NCBI GenBank assembly: GCA_017645255.1
Contig: JAGCPI010000016.1
Coordinates: 1 to 8,669 of the forward strand
Length of the DNA stretch: 8,669 nucleotides
Direction of reading: 5' to 3'
Source: a bacterium
Lineage (GTDB): Bacteria > Bacillota_I > Bacilli_A > Mycoplasmatales > Mycoplasmoidaceae
Below the pieces are notes generated by a model. The model was given only the letters and a program-made list of their open reading frames with translations. It was not told the origin of the DNA and did not search any database. This document shows, one piece after another, positions 1-5,897 of the stretch. Numbering within the stretch: the stretch's first letter is position 1; every line of letters starts with the position of its first letter. The translations under genes were made by a program, and so were the position numbers.

Positions 1-231
1 AGGACGACCTGATTTGGTACCTTTTTTAGATGTCTTACCAGTCATAGATATTAATGTGTTCATATCTCTATTATGGTACAAAAATTTCTTGTACTTTTTG
101 AAAAATAAATATTTACTATTTTTATTTATTTTTCGATATTTTGCATATTTGAATCATAAAGCTTGAATACCTTGTGTTTCATAAATATCGAATAATTCTA
201 ATCATTGATTTGGTTTTAATTGTTTTGACAT
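1..231 (-). CDS. Transposase, N-terminal fragment (IS3/IS1138-like)
   Basis: This is the first 77 codons of a transposase; the rest lies beyond the window edge. The protein begins MSKQLKPNQWLELFDIYE and is strongly basic, with a Lys/Tyr/Phe-rich stretch at about residues 28-52 and a linker TGKTSKKGTKSGRP at 64-77. An N-terminal helix-turn-helix that binds the element ends, with the DDE catalytic core further on, is the family pattern; only the N-terminal part is visible and no catalytic residue can be checked. Two TGA codons (residues 10 and 26) are read as Trp. The start at 231 is chosen because it is the first ATG after the U-rich hairpin end. A Shine-Dalgarno-like AAGGAAGG lies upstream at 246-253, about 15 bases before the ATG, inside the hairpin. 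Whether the gene is intact cannot be judged here. Confidence 0.65.
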
Positions 232-271
232 AAAAAAACAATAATCCTTCCTTTCTCGAAAGAATTATTGT
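231..271 (-). promoter_or_regulatory. Hairpin plus T7 tract immediately upstream of the transposase
   Basis: On the minus strand ACAATAAT (264-271) pairs with ATTATTGT (238-245). Inside it a CTTT/AAAG stem (251-254 with 259-262) closes a four-base loop. The hairpin is followed directly by seven T residues and then the ATG. It therefore has the form of a factor-independent terminator. It also contains the only Shine-Dalgarno-like run (AAGGAAGG, 246-253) in its 3' half. It could stop read-through transcription entering the element, hide the ribosome site in such transcripts, or both. The pairing is read directly; the role is inferred. Confidence 0.55.
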
Positions 272-347
272 CCAATTTTAATGTCCTAGTCTAAATAATC
301 TTTATTCATCTCTTTGCTAATCGTATCTTATAACTTTGTCATTTTTA

Positions 348-869
348 TTATTGATTGTTTGAAGCAGATGAAGGTGAAGGTGATGGTGGTAAGAAACCTG
401 CTTGGTGTGGTTCTTTTTTAATGAAGCATGGTTCATTATTAGCAATTCTCTTTTTAGCATCTAATTCAAGATTATCAACTAAGATTAATAAATAAATAGG
501 AATAAAGAATAAAAAACCAAATAAGGCAAGTCCAATTAAACACCGTCAACTTCATGCTAGCAATTGTTGGTATTTTTGCGTACTAATTCCTAGAAATGCT
601 AAATGTTTAGTAAACTTGTTATGTAAGATTGTTGCAACAATAATTCCAAGAATTTCTAAAGTAACAGTAATACCAATTGCAGCAGCAACTCCGCCTGGAC
701 TTATTTGTAGTGAGCACGCAAGGCATACAATGAAAGATACACCACAAATAAAAACACACAATCCGTTCACACATTGGAAAATTGCGATAATTTTTAATCA
801 TCGTAAATGGTACATGTTTTCCTTAATTCATGGTTGATCTTTTAATGGTTGGTTAGTAATATCATTCAT
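348..869 (-). CDS. Small membrane protein of unknown function, 173 aa
   Basis: I do not recognise this protein. It begins MNDITNQPLKDQPWIKENM and has a short polar N-terminus (1-25). Three hydrophobic segments follow, at about 27-53 (Cys-rich), 61-82 and 108-131, then a charged stretch (132-156). The C-terminal tail, LPPSPSPSPSSASNNQ-like in character (160-173), is Pro/Ser rich and probably disordered. TGA is read as Trp at residues 14, 24, 106 and 108. Residue 109 is a CGG arginine codon, decoded by the tRNA-Arg encoded next door. The start is the only ATG that keeps the whole N-terminus; no Shine-Dalgarno sequence precedes it. It diverges from the tRNA gene, and its 3' end faces the insertion sequence 73 bp away. 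No clear terminator of its own is visible; the hairpin at the IS end could serve. Confidence 0.75.
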
Positions 870-918
870 AGTAATTTTTATTTTATTTAATATATCTTTT
901 ATTAAAAGTTAAAACTTT

Positions 919-948
919 TTTAAAAATCATTAAAATTTTATATATACT
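919..948 (+). promoter_or_regulatory. Candidate promoter of tRNA-Arg
   Basis: A TTTAAA box at 919-924 and a TATACT box at 943-948 are separated by 18 bases. The -10 box ends 17 bases before the mature tRNA. In sequence this AT-rich such boxes arise easily by chance, so the call rests mainly on position. Confidence 0.35.
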
Positions 949-965
949 TATTAAGTATTAATAAT

Positions 966-1041
966 GCGGCATTAGCTCAGTGGATAGAGCATCAGCCTCC
1001 GGAGCTGAGGGTCACAAGTTCAAGTCCTGTATGCCGCGCCA
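966..1041 (+). tRNA. tRNA-Arg (anticodon CCG)
   Basis: This is a 76-base tRNA with the 3' CCA encoded. The acceptor stem GCGGCAT pairs with ATGCCGC, and the discriminator is G. The D stem is GCTC/GAGC and the anticodon stem TCAGC/GCTGA. The seven-base loop CTCCGGA gives anticodon CCG, which reads CGG arginine codons. The T arm carries the expected TTCAAGT loop with one A-C mismatch in its stem. It is a single tRNA with its own terminator, not part of a cluster. Several mollicutes have dropped CGG and its tRNA, so its presence is informative for placing the organism. Confidence 0.95.
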
Positions 1042-1043
1042 GG

Positions 1044-1076
1044 AAATATATGCTTGCTAAGAGCATATATTTTTTT
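1044..1076 (+). terminator. Factor-independent terminator after tRNA-Arg
   Basis: A perfect 11-bp stem (AAATATATGCT, 1044-1054, with AGCATATATTT, 1062-1072) closes a seven-base loop. The T run extends to 1076. It starts two bases after the CCA end of the tRNA, so the tRNA transcript ends here. Confidence 0.9.
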
Positions 1077-1107
1077 ATTCTTTTTTAATTCTAATAGTAA
1101 GCAATAA

Positions 1108-1152
1108 AAGTAAATAAAAATAATGCAAGCAAATTATAAACTTGCATTATTT
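1108..1152 (-). terminator. Minus-strand terminator overlapping the end of the broken membrane gene
   Basis: A perfect 12-bp stem (1118-1129 with 1141-1152, core AATAATGCAAG/CTTGCATTATT) closes an 11-base loop. On the minus strand it is followed by a T-rich run (TTATTTACTTTT). The stop codon of the degraded gene (1134-1136) sits in the loop, so the terminator belongs to that gene and faces the tRNA terminator. Confidence 0.8.
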
Positions 1153-1742
1153 GTTGCACGATTATCTAAGTTTGGAACGTTACAATATTTTGCTTGGTAA
1201 TCTTTAATTGCACTTAAAATTGCTACTAAGTCAAATAAAGGCATCACATCTTTAACCCTCGAATTAGGATTATTCATTCTTCACTTAATGGTGTCATTGT
1301 AATAAAATGCCATTCTAATTGCATCAGGATATCTAGTTTCATCAGGACATAAGTATCCTTGCCTTACTGTATTCGAAAAAATATCAAACGAATATTTACT
1401 TTTCTTGTTAAACCAAAAAGGAATATACCATGCATAGATCCCCATAATAATTTAATAAAAACACCAAATTAAGATCCCAGCACAAACAAAACGGCCAATT
1501 ACTAGTGCACCTTCATCATAGTTAGGATTAGCAAACTCGTTGGTGCAATGGTGTTCCTTATTGTCCCAAATTTGTAATAAGCAAATAATAAAACCAACTA
1601 TAAAGGTAATACTAAATGAAATTAAAATGGCATTAAAATTTCATTTGCGTACTTTTAATTATCATTGCAGATTATGCTTTAATTCAAAATGTAAATTACA
1701 AATTGTATCTTTATTAAGCAAATTGGAATGATCTTGTTGCAT
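1134..1742 (-). pseudogene. Membrane protein gene broken by two in-frame TAA codons
   Basis: One reading frame of 202 sense-length codons runs from an ATG at 1742 to a TAA at 1134-1136, but TAA also occurs at codon 28 (1659-1661) and codon 97 (1452-1454). The frame is otherwise protein-like on both sides of each stop. It has a polar N-terminus ending HFELKHNLQW, a hydrophobic helix at about codons 38-58, a polar loop, a second hydrophobic helix at about 80-110 spanning the second stop, and a well-formed soluble C-terminus (112-202). Both stops could come from single C-to-T changes of CAA (Gln). The upstream frame stays open for 13 further codons, so the original start may lie before 1742. An internal ATG at 1445 could in principle yield the last 103 residues, but it has no ribosome site. 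I recognise no family. Pseudogene is the simplest reading; two separate sequencing errors are less likely. Confidence 0.7.
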
Positions 1743-1808
1743 TTGTGATATTTCTAATTTCCATAAGGTTTGTCTTATAAACTAATCATTAATTCAAAAA
1801 TATGATTG

Positions 1809-1865
1809 AAATAGTTAAATATCTTTTTATTAATCTTACTTGATTTGATTTTATTTTAACTATTT
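1809..1865. repeat. 11-bp inverted repeat between the transporter end and the broken gene
   Basis: AAATAGTTAAA (1809-1819) is exactly complementary to TTTAACTATTT (1855-1865), with 35 bases between. It sits in the 159-bp gap downstream of the transporter and upstream of the broken gene, where that gene's promoter would be expected. It is purely AT-type except for one G-C pair, so chance is possible. Confidence 0.4.
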
Positions 1866-1881
1866 AGTTTAGTAATAAAGA

Positions 1882-1918
1882 AAAAAGCAGGTGAAAAAAA
1901 TCTATTCACCTACTTTTT
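1882..1918 (-). terminator. Terminator of the MFS transporter gene
   Basis: AAAAAG-C-AGGTGAA (1882-1895) pairs with TTCACCT-A-CTTTTT (1905-1918), a 13-bp stem with one C-A mismatch and a nine-base loop. On the minus strand the stem ends in a T run. The transporter's stop codon (1902-1904) lies at the edge of the loop. Confidence 0.85.
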
Positions 1919-3428
1919 CTTTATTTTTAATTCAATGAAATTTAGTAGTATCAATTACTTTTTTGTTTGCAATCTTTGGATTGTTATAAATTTCATTGCG
2001 TAATTCATTTGGTGCATATTTATCAATAATAATTGGGAAGAAAGCAAAGAAATCAAACTTGGTTTTTTTGTTTTGCATGGTTAATTTTGCATTATACATA
2101 TACCAGTTGATTGGAATAAGAATGATTGCACCTACAATCATGAATGCAAGGGCAATATAAACCACAGTGCCAAAATTGTCAGGGTTAAAGGTACCAGCTA
2201 AACTCGCAGTATGGTTAGTGCAAATTGGTCCCCCAATGGCAGTACCAATCATGGCTCCAAAACCAACAAAGCATTGCACTAAACCTGATTCAAAGTCAAC
2301 ATTATCACTTTTATCATGATATTTACCAAGTGGTAAGCCAATTGCGTAAATATTTGGTAGTAAAGTATAAGCAAATACTGGGAAGATTAAAGTAAAAGCA
2401 AGAATAGCAGCTGCATTCCTACATGCTACAGAAATTGCAAGTCCAATTAAACCAATCAAAGTACCTGCAACAAGCATGTATAGTCACGGGAATGATTTAC
2501 CATTCGTAAAAATTCCCCCTAGGACGTTACCACCAGCTGAGCAAATTCCGTACATGGCAAGTAATAAGCCAAGTAAGTTTTGCTTGTTAGCAATAATTCC
2601 GACAATTGGACTTGTTCATTCTTCTTGTAATAATGGATAAATAATAAAGATGGCAAGAAAGACAACAAGTGCAAACGCAATAGTTAAAGTAAATGGTCAG
2701 TAAACAATTGATTTAATTTCGGATTTGATGTTTGGTTTACCACCAGTCAAATGTAGATCTTTTGGAACAAAAATGTAAACACAAAAGCCCCCAATAAGGA
2801 CCACAATTGCAGTTGCAAAGAAAGTTCAACGTCAGTTTTGTTTACCCATTGCTAAAGTAGCTAGTGCAGGTAAATGATGGCCAACGTCCATGTTACTTAC
2901 AAACGTAAAGATTGGGACAATTGTACACGTAGCAGCAAATAATGATACTAATGTAGCTGTAACTGCAGTACCATGTTTATTCTTAGGTGCAATTGCCATT
3001 GCTACCACGGTAATAATAGCGGAAATGCCCCCATGGGCAAGACCACACAAAAATCTAAAGAATAACAATTCACTAAAATTACTACTAAATGCCACAATAA
3101 CACTAGCAATACAATAAATAACCGCACAATAAAAGATAATTCATTTGCGTTTAATTTTAAAAAATAGAAGCGGAATTAACACCGCACTAATAATCGCCCC
3201 AATTAAATAAAGTGTTAACGTTAAGTTAACATTAGCTTGGGTTGTGCCTGGAAACGCACTTTCAAGGGGACTTGCAATCCCCCCTGGAATGTATCATCCA
3301 ATTCCTAAGCAAAACATGATGGTACATAACGATAATAAGGCTGCTCAATTAATTTTCGTTATTTCTTTCGGAACATCACTAGTAGCAACTAGTGGTGTTT
3401 GTTTATGTTTAAATAATTTAAATTGCAT
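1902..3428 (-). CDS. Major facilitator superfamily transporter, 12 TM, 508 aa
   Basis: This is a complete secondary transporter of the plasma membrane. Six hydrophobic helices (about 30-52, 71-91, 97-115, 121-147, 153-177, 200-222) are separated from six more (about 244-266, 285-306, 314-335, 338-360, 380-405, 420-446) by a polar central loop (223-243), the 6+6 layout of the superfamily. At helix 4 the sequence RFLCGLAHGG (125-134) matches the R-x3-GLxHG signature seen in AraJ-like DHA1 exporters. WRW at 199-201 opens helix 6 as in many members. The usual loop 2-3 motif is degenerate: basic residues (FFKIKRK) remain but its Asp and Gly are missing. A charged tail follows at 450-508. TGA encodes most Trp residues and the final Trp499 lies beyond a TGA. 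Start 3428 is supported by GGAG six bases upstream. The substrate cannot be deduced; drug, sugar or metabolite export, or uptake, are all possible. Confidence 0.88.
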
Positions 3429-3433
3429 CAATT

Positions 3434-3437
3434 CTCC
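3434..3437 (-). promoter_or_regulatory. Shine-Dalgarno site of the transporter gene
   Basis: GGAG on the minus strand lies five bases before the ATG at 3428. It is the best placed ribosome site in the window and fixes the transporter start; most other genes here lack one. Confidence 0.75.
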
Positions 3438-3476
3438 AATTAAATAAAAAAATATATGGAACTAAATAAACTAAAA

Positions 3477-3501
3477 ATTATGATTACTAAATAATCATAA
3501 T
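3477..3501 (-). promoter_or_regulatory. Perfect 10-bp hairpin in the transporter leader
   Basis: ATTATGATTA (3477-3486) and TAATCATAAT (3492-3501) pair perfectly around a five-base loop. On the minus strand the hairpin is followed by TTTTTAG, terminator-like. It falls between the candidate promoter (3525-3555) and the start codon. It could act as an attenuator, as a protein-binding palindrome, or as a terminator of transcription coming from further upstream. Confidence 0.5.
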
Positions 3502-3524
3502 GTTGTTAATTTAATTTGTTTTTT

Positions 3525-3555
3525 ATTATAATTTAGCAACTAAAAAAAATAACAA
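3525..3555 (-). promoter_or_regulatory. Candidate promoter of the transporter gene
   Basis: On the minus strand TTGTTA (3550-3555) and a consensus TATAAT (3525-3530) are separated by 19 bases, about 100 bases upstream of the transporter ATG. The consensus -10 is the stronger part; the spacing is slightly long. Confidence 0.45.
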
Positions 3556-3641
3556 AAAATATTCCATAATGAAAATAAAAAATCAAAGTTTGAGCTTTTC
3601 TTTAATAACTTTCAAAAGTTAATATTTTTTTGAAAATTAAG

Positions 3642-3701
3642 TTATTGGATAAATACAGGAGCAAAAATATCAAAAGAATAAGGTAAACCTTGAGCATTCA
3701 T
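3642..3701 (-). other. Tiny ORF or C-terminal gene remnant (19 codons)
   Basis: The minus strand reads MNAQGLPYSFDIFAPVFIQ followed by TAA. The codon content looks protein-like, but the ORF is very short, has a stop a few codons upstream and no ribosome site. It may be the surviving end of a decayed gene. Apart from this and the promoter and hairpin listed separately, I see nothing coding between 3429 and 3878. Confidence 0.2.
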
Positions 3702-3750
3702 TGAAATTTAAATCTTTAAGCGTATAACATTTGTTATTTACAGTTTTAGC

Positions 3751-3779
3751 AAAAATAAAAAGAGGCCTATAAGCCTCTT
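3751..3779 (-). terminator. Strong minus-strand terminator
   Basis: AAGAGGC (3760-3766) pairs with GCCTCTT (3773-3779) around a six-base loop, the most GC-rich terminator stem in the window. On the minus strand it is followed by TTTTATTTTTG. It lies 100 bp downstream of the stop of the 263-aa membrane protein and probably ends that transcript or a small RNA just upstream. Confidence 0.8.
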
Positions 3780-3797
3780 CTTATTGGTTTTGCAACC

Positions 3798-3839
3798 GTG
3801 AAGTCGTTATGGCGATTGAAAACTCAACCGCAACTTCAC
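3798..3839 (-). ncRNA. Candidate structured RNA element upstream of the terminator
   Basis: GTGAAGT (3798-3804) and ACTTCAC (3833-3839) form an outer 7-bp stem. CGATTG (3813-3818) and CAACCG (3825-3830) form an inner stem with one A-C mismatch and a six-base loop. The stretch is clearly richer in G and C than its surroundings, and on the minus strand is followed 18 bases later by a strong terminator. This is the form of a small RNA or a structured 3' untranslated region. An alternative is a 24-codon ORF in code 4 on the same strand (3767-3841), which lacks a ribosome site. It matches no RNA family I can recognise. Confidence 0.3.
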
Positions 3840-3878
3840 ATATCGCTTCATATTATAAATCAAAGTCTAAAGTTTAAA

Positions 3879-4670
3879 TTATTGTTTTTGAAAATTAACT
3901 CCAATTTGACATTCAAGATAATTTTGGTAGATTGCAGCACAAAAATAAAAATAATTAGTAAGACTAAAACCTTTCCGAATTTTCGATTTAGGTAAGAAAC
4001 CAAATAGTGCAGCTTGAATTGGCGAAGAACTAACATCTTGAATACTTGCACAAATTTGCTTAATTAATTCATTATGATCTACTTGATTATTACAGGTTAA
4101 CAATAAATCATGATATTCACTAAATAAGGTGCTATTGCTTAAACAAGTATAGTTAATTTTATATGGTAATGATTTTAAATAAGTTGGCATGAAAAAACCA
4201 ATTGAACATGGAAACAACGAAAACTTACTTAAGTTAATTGCTTGGTGATCAACTAAGTTGATAATAATTTTCTTTAATTGATCGAAATCTTTAAAGATTC
4301 ACAACCAGAAAAATTGGGCAATGATTCAGGTGATTAATGGGGTTAATGCTGTTGGAATGATTGCCAAACAAAAAGTAATTGCAGTAATTGTACTTTGGCT
4401 AATTGATGATGGTGCCCAATTTGCACACGTAATTCCTATTGCTAATAGCGAAATAACAATTGCTAATGTGATTAATAAATCAAGGAAAAAAGCAATTAAA
4501 CGGTATTTAGTAAATTTAAAAGCACTCCCATTTTCATTTGCAAATTTTTTATTAAAATCACGAATGAAATTAATTTTTATGTCATAATTAATAACCAAAT
4601 CTTTGGTTTGAGCCAAATACATCTGGTATGTTTGAAAATTACGCGTTCTACTTTTTAATTGGTTTTTCAT
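3879..4670 (-). CDS. Membrane protein of unknown function, 263 aa
   Basis: I do not recognise this protein. Its N-terminus is soluble and basic (1-56, beginning MKNQLKSRTRNFQTYQ). Two hydrophobic regions follow, at about 58-80 and 95-126; the second is long and contains four aromatic residues near its end (FFWLW, 120-124). A soluble C-terminal half (127-263) contains Cys at 155, 176, 193, 207, 244 and 253. Charge distribution suggests both termini are cytoplasmic, but this is inferred. The frame is continuous only in code 4: TGA is Trp at 115 and 124. No Shine-Dalgarno sequence precedes the start; a TATAAT box lies 25 bases upstream. The gene is divergent from rnhB and ends before a strong terminator 100 bp away. 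Its general plan resembles the broken gene at 1134-1742, but I see no convincing residue-level match. Confidence 0.75.
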
Positions 4671-4694
4671 TATTAATGCTTAAAAGTTAGTTAG

Positions 4695-4700
4695 ATTATA
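4695..4700 (-). promoter_or_regulatory. -10 box of the 263-aa membrane protein gene
   Basis: A consensus TATAAT on the minus strand lies 25 bases before the ATG at 4670. No convincing -35 box is seen at the usual distance, which is common in this group of bacteria. Confidence 0.4.
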
Positions 4701-4732
4701 AATAAAAGACAATGTTAAAAATTAAAACAGTT

Positions 4733-4767
4733 TTGTTTCAAAATTTAAAATCCATTAACTTTATAAA
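4733..4767 (+). promoter_or_regulatory. Weak candidate promoter of rnhB
   Basis: TATAAA at 4762-4767 is a plausible -10 box, 41 bases before the rnhB start. The nearest -35-like sequences (TTGTTT at 4733, TTTCAA at 4736) are 20 to 23 bases away, which is too far to be convincing. Confidence 0.25.
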
Positions 4768-4808
4768 TAGAAAGTAGTAAAAATAAAATAAAGGTTAAAT
4801 AAGTTAGT

Positions 4809-5438
4809 ATGCAAAATTATTTTGAAAAACGTTTTAACTTAACAAGTAAAAAGATTTTAGGAATTGATGAAGCGGGGCGTGGAAATTTAGCTGGTCCCAT
4901 GGTAGTAGGTGGGTGCATTCTTTTTATTAATGAATTAGATGAAACCATAATTAATCAAATTAATGACTCAAAACTATTAAGTAAAAAGCAACGAAAAGCA
5001 TTATTTAACATTATTATTCAACATTCGATTTATGATTTAGAAGTCATTGATGTCAAAACAATTAATGAATTAGGTCCTAAAAAAGCAAGTATTTATGGCA
5101 TGCAACAAGTCATTAAGAAAATTGAAAAGGATGCTGATTTTATTATTGTTGATTTTGAACACCCACAAGCAACCAAACGTTTAATTGCATTTGCCCATGC
5201 CGATGCCATTAGTTTAAACGTAGCTGCTAGTAGCATTCTTGCTAAATACTATAAAGATTATTTAATGGAATTGTATGTTAAGTCCCATCCCCAATATGAT
5301 GTTTATGACTTTATTCATAATGCAGGATACGGTACAAAAAAGCACTTAGCAGCGTTAAAGGAATATGGTAAGATTCTGGATTTTCATCGTTTAAACTATG
5401 CCCCAGTAAAAGCAACTACGAAAATTAATTCAAATTAG
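4809..5438 (+). CDS. rnhB: Ribonuclease HII
   Basis: This enzyme cuts the RNA strand of RNA-DNA hybrids and nicks at single ribonucleotides in DNA, starting their removal in the cytoplasm. The 209-residue length is normal for the family. The four metal-binding acidic residues are in place: Asp20 and Glu21 in GIDEAGRG, Asp115 in IIVDFEHP and Asp132 in HADAISLNVAASSILAK. The GRG motif (23-25) that senses the ribonucleotide 2'-OH is intact, and the DEAGRG form indicates HII, not HIII. The C-terminal block SHPQYDVYDFIHNAGYGTKKH is the conserved substrate-binding region. Two small departures from the usual pattern are Asn26 after GRG (usually Pro or a small residue) and Phe116 after the third Asp (often Gly). 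The ATG at 4809 is preceded only by a poor ribosome site; no better in-frame start is seen. The gene stands alone, divergent from the membrane protein. Confidence 0.95.
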   Translation: MQNYFEKRFNLTSKKILGIDEAGRGNLAGPMVVGGCILFINELDETIINQINDSKLLSKKQRKALFNIIIQHSIYDLEVIDVKTINELGPKKASIYGMQQVIKKIEKDADFIIVDFEHPQATKRLIAFAHADAISLNVAASSILAKYYKDYLMELYVKSHPQYDVYDFIHNAGYGTKKHLAALKEYGKILDFHRLNYAPVKATTKINSN

Positions 5439-5538
5439 TGTTTTAAAGAAAGATGAGTGTATTTTGCACTAATAACTTGATGATAACAAGATGGGAAGTT
5501 ATTAATTGGAAAATGAGTAAAACTTAAGTTTTAAAACA
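5439..5538 (+). other. Nested inverted repeats directly after rnhB
   Basis: TGTTTTAAA (5439-5447), starting at the base after the rnhB stop, is complementary to TTTAAAACA (5530-5538). Inside it TAATAACTT (5470-5478) is complementary to AAGTTATTA (5496-5504). A 14-base palindrome AAAACTTAAGTTTT (5519-5532) overlaps the outer right arm. Together these could fold a roughly 100-base structure in the 3' end of the rnhB transcript. No classic terminator is seen here. The arms are nearly all A and T, so chance pairing cannot be excluded. Confidence 0.3.
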
Positions 5539-5842
5539 TCAAAGACTAAATTAAATAAGTATTAACTTTAATTTACCTAAAATAACTTAAAGCAATAAAT
5601 TGGTAGGAAATAAAACAATAGTTTTTTAAACAAAAATTATTGTATTTTATGATTTTATTTCATCGTTATTATTGATCTACTGCACTTTTTTTCCTTAAAT
5701 AAATCCAATTAAAAATCATTAACTTACTTTTTGTATTAATCAGTTAGCAAATAAACTAAGCGTTATCTATCTTAATTATCAAAACATGCAAAGGGTATGT
5801 TATTAGGTAATCAATATGAATTAATTATTAAGTGATTGAAAT
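5539..5842. other. Noncoding gap between rnhB and the large surface protein
   Basis: No convincing gene is present on either strand. The longest plus-strand ORFs here (17 codons from 5649, and a similar 14-codon one near the terminator) have no ribosome site. A weak ACAATA/TATTGT pairing around 5613-5643 precedes a T-rich stretch and might end the rnhB transcript. Confidence 0.5.
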
Positions 5843-5874
5843 AAAAATATGAGATTTTAACCTCTCATATTTTT
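5843..5874 (-). terminator. Terminator of the large transglutaminase-like protein gene
   Basis: A perfect 12-bp stem (AAAAATATGAGA, 5843-5854, with TCTCATATTTTT, 5863-5874) closes an eight-base loop. It lies 23 bases after the stop codon on the minus strand and is followed there by further T-rich sequence. Its symmetry means it could also stop plus-strand transcription coming from rnhB. Confidence 0.85.
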
Positions 5875-5897
5875 TATTAGCAAAAATTTAAAAGCAA

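Larger units (their letters stand above)
1..274 (-). mobile_element. 5' end of an IS3-type (IS1138-like) insertion sequence
   Basis: The left part of the window looks like the beginning of an insertion sequence that runs leftward out of view. It holds the transposase start at 231 and about 43 bp of non-coding terminal sequence. On the minus strand the likely outer boundary is the TGGACAATAATTC sequence starting at 274; IS3-family ends usually begin with TG. The other end and the target-site duplication lie outside the window, so the exact boundary is an inference. The family call rests on the resemblance of the 77 visible residues to transposases of mycoplasma IS1138-type elements as I remember them. 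Confidence 0.55.

Noticed and set aside
20..31. A-rich run in the transposase (AAAAAAGG on the minus strand) as a programmed -1 frameshift site
   Set aside because: The run is in the wrong codon phase for the A AAA AAG pattern and lies far too early for the usual orfA/orfB junction.
619..837. Overlapping ORFs on both strands around 616-837
   Set aside because: They are other-frame shadows of the 348-869 gene, which is continuous only when TGA is read as Trp.
904..919. AAAAGT/ACTTTT palindrome between the 173-aa gene and the tRNA
   Set aside because: Only six A/T-dominated pairs between two divergent genes, where a terminator is not expected; likely chance.
5649..5702. 17-codon plus-strand ORF after rnhB
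   Set aside because: Too short, no ribosome site, no context; expected by chance in AT-rich DNA.
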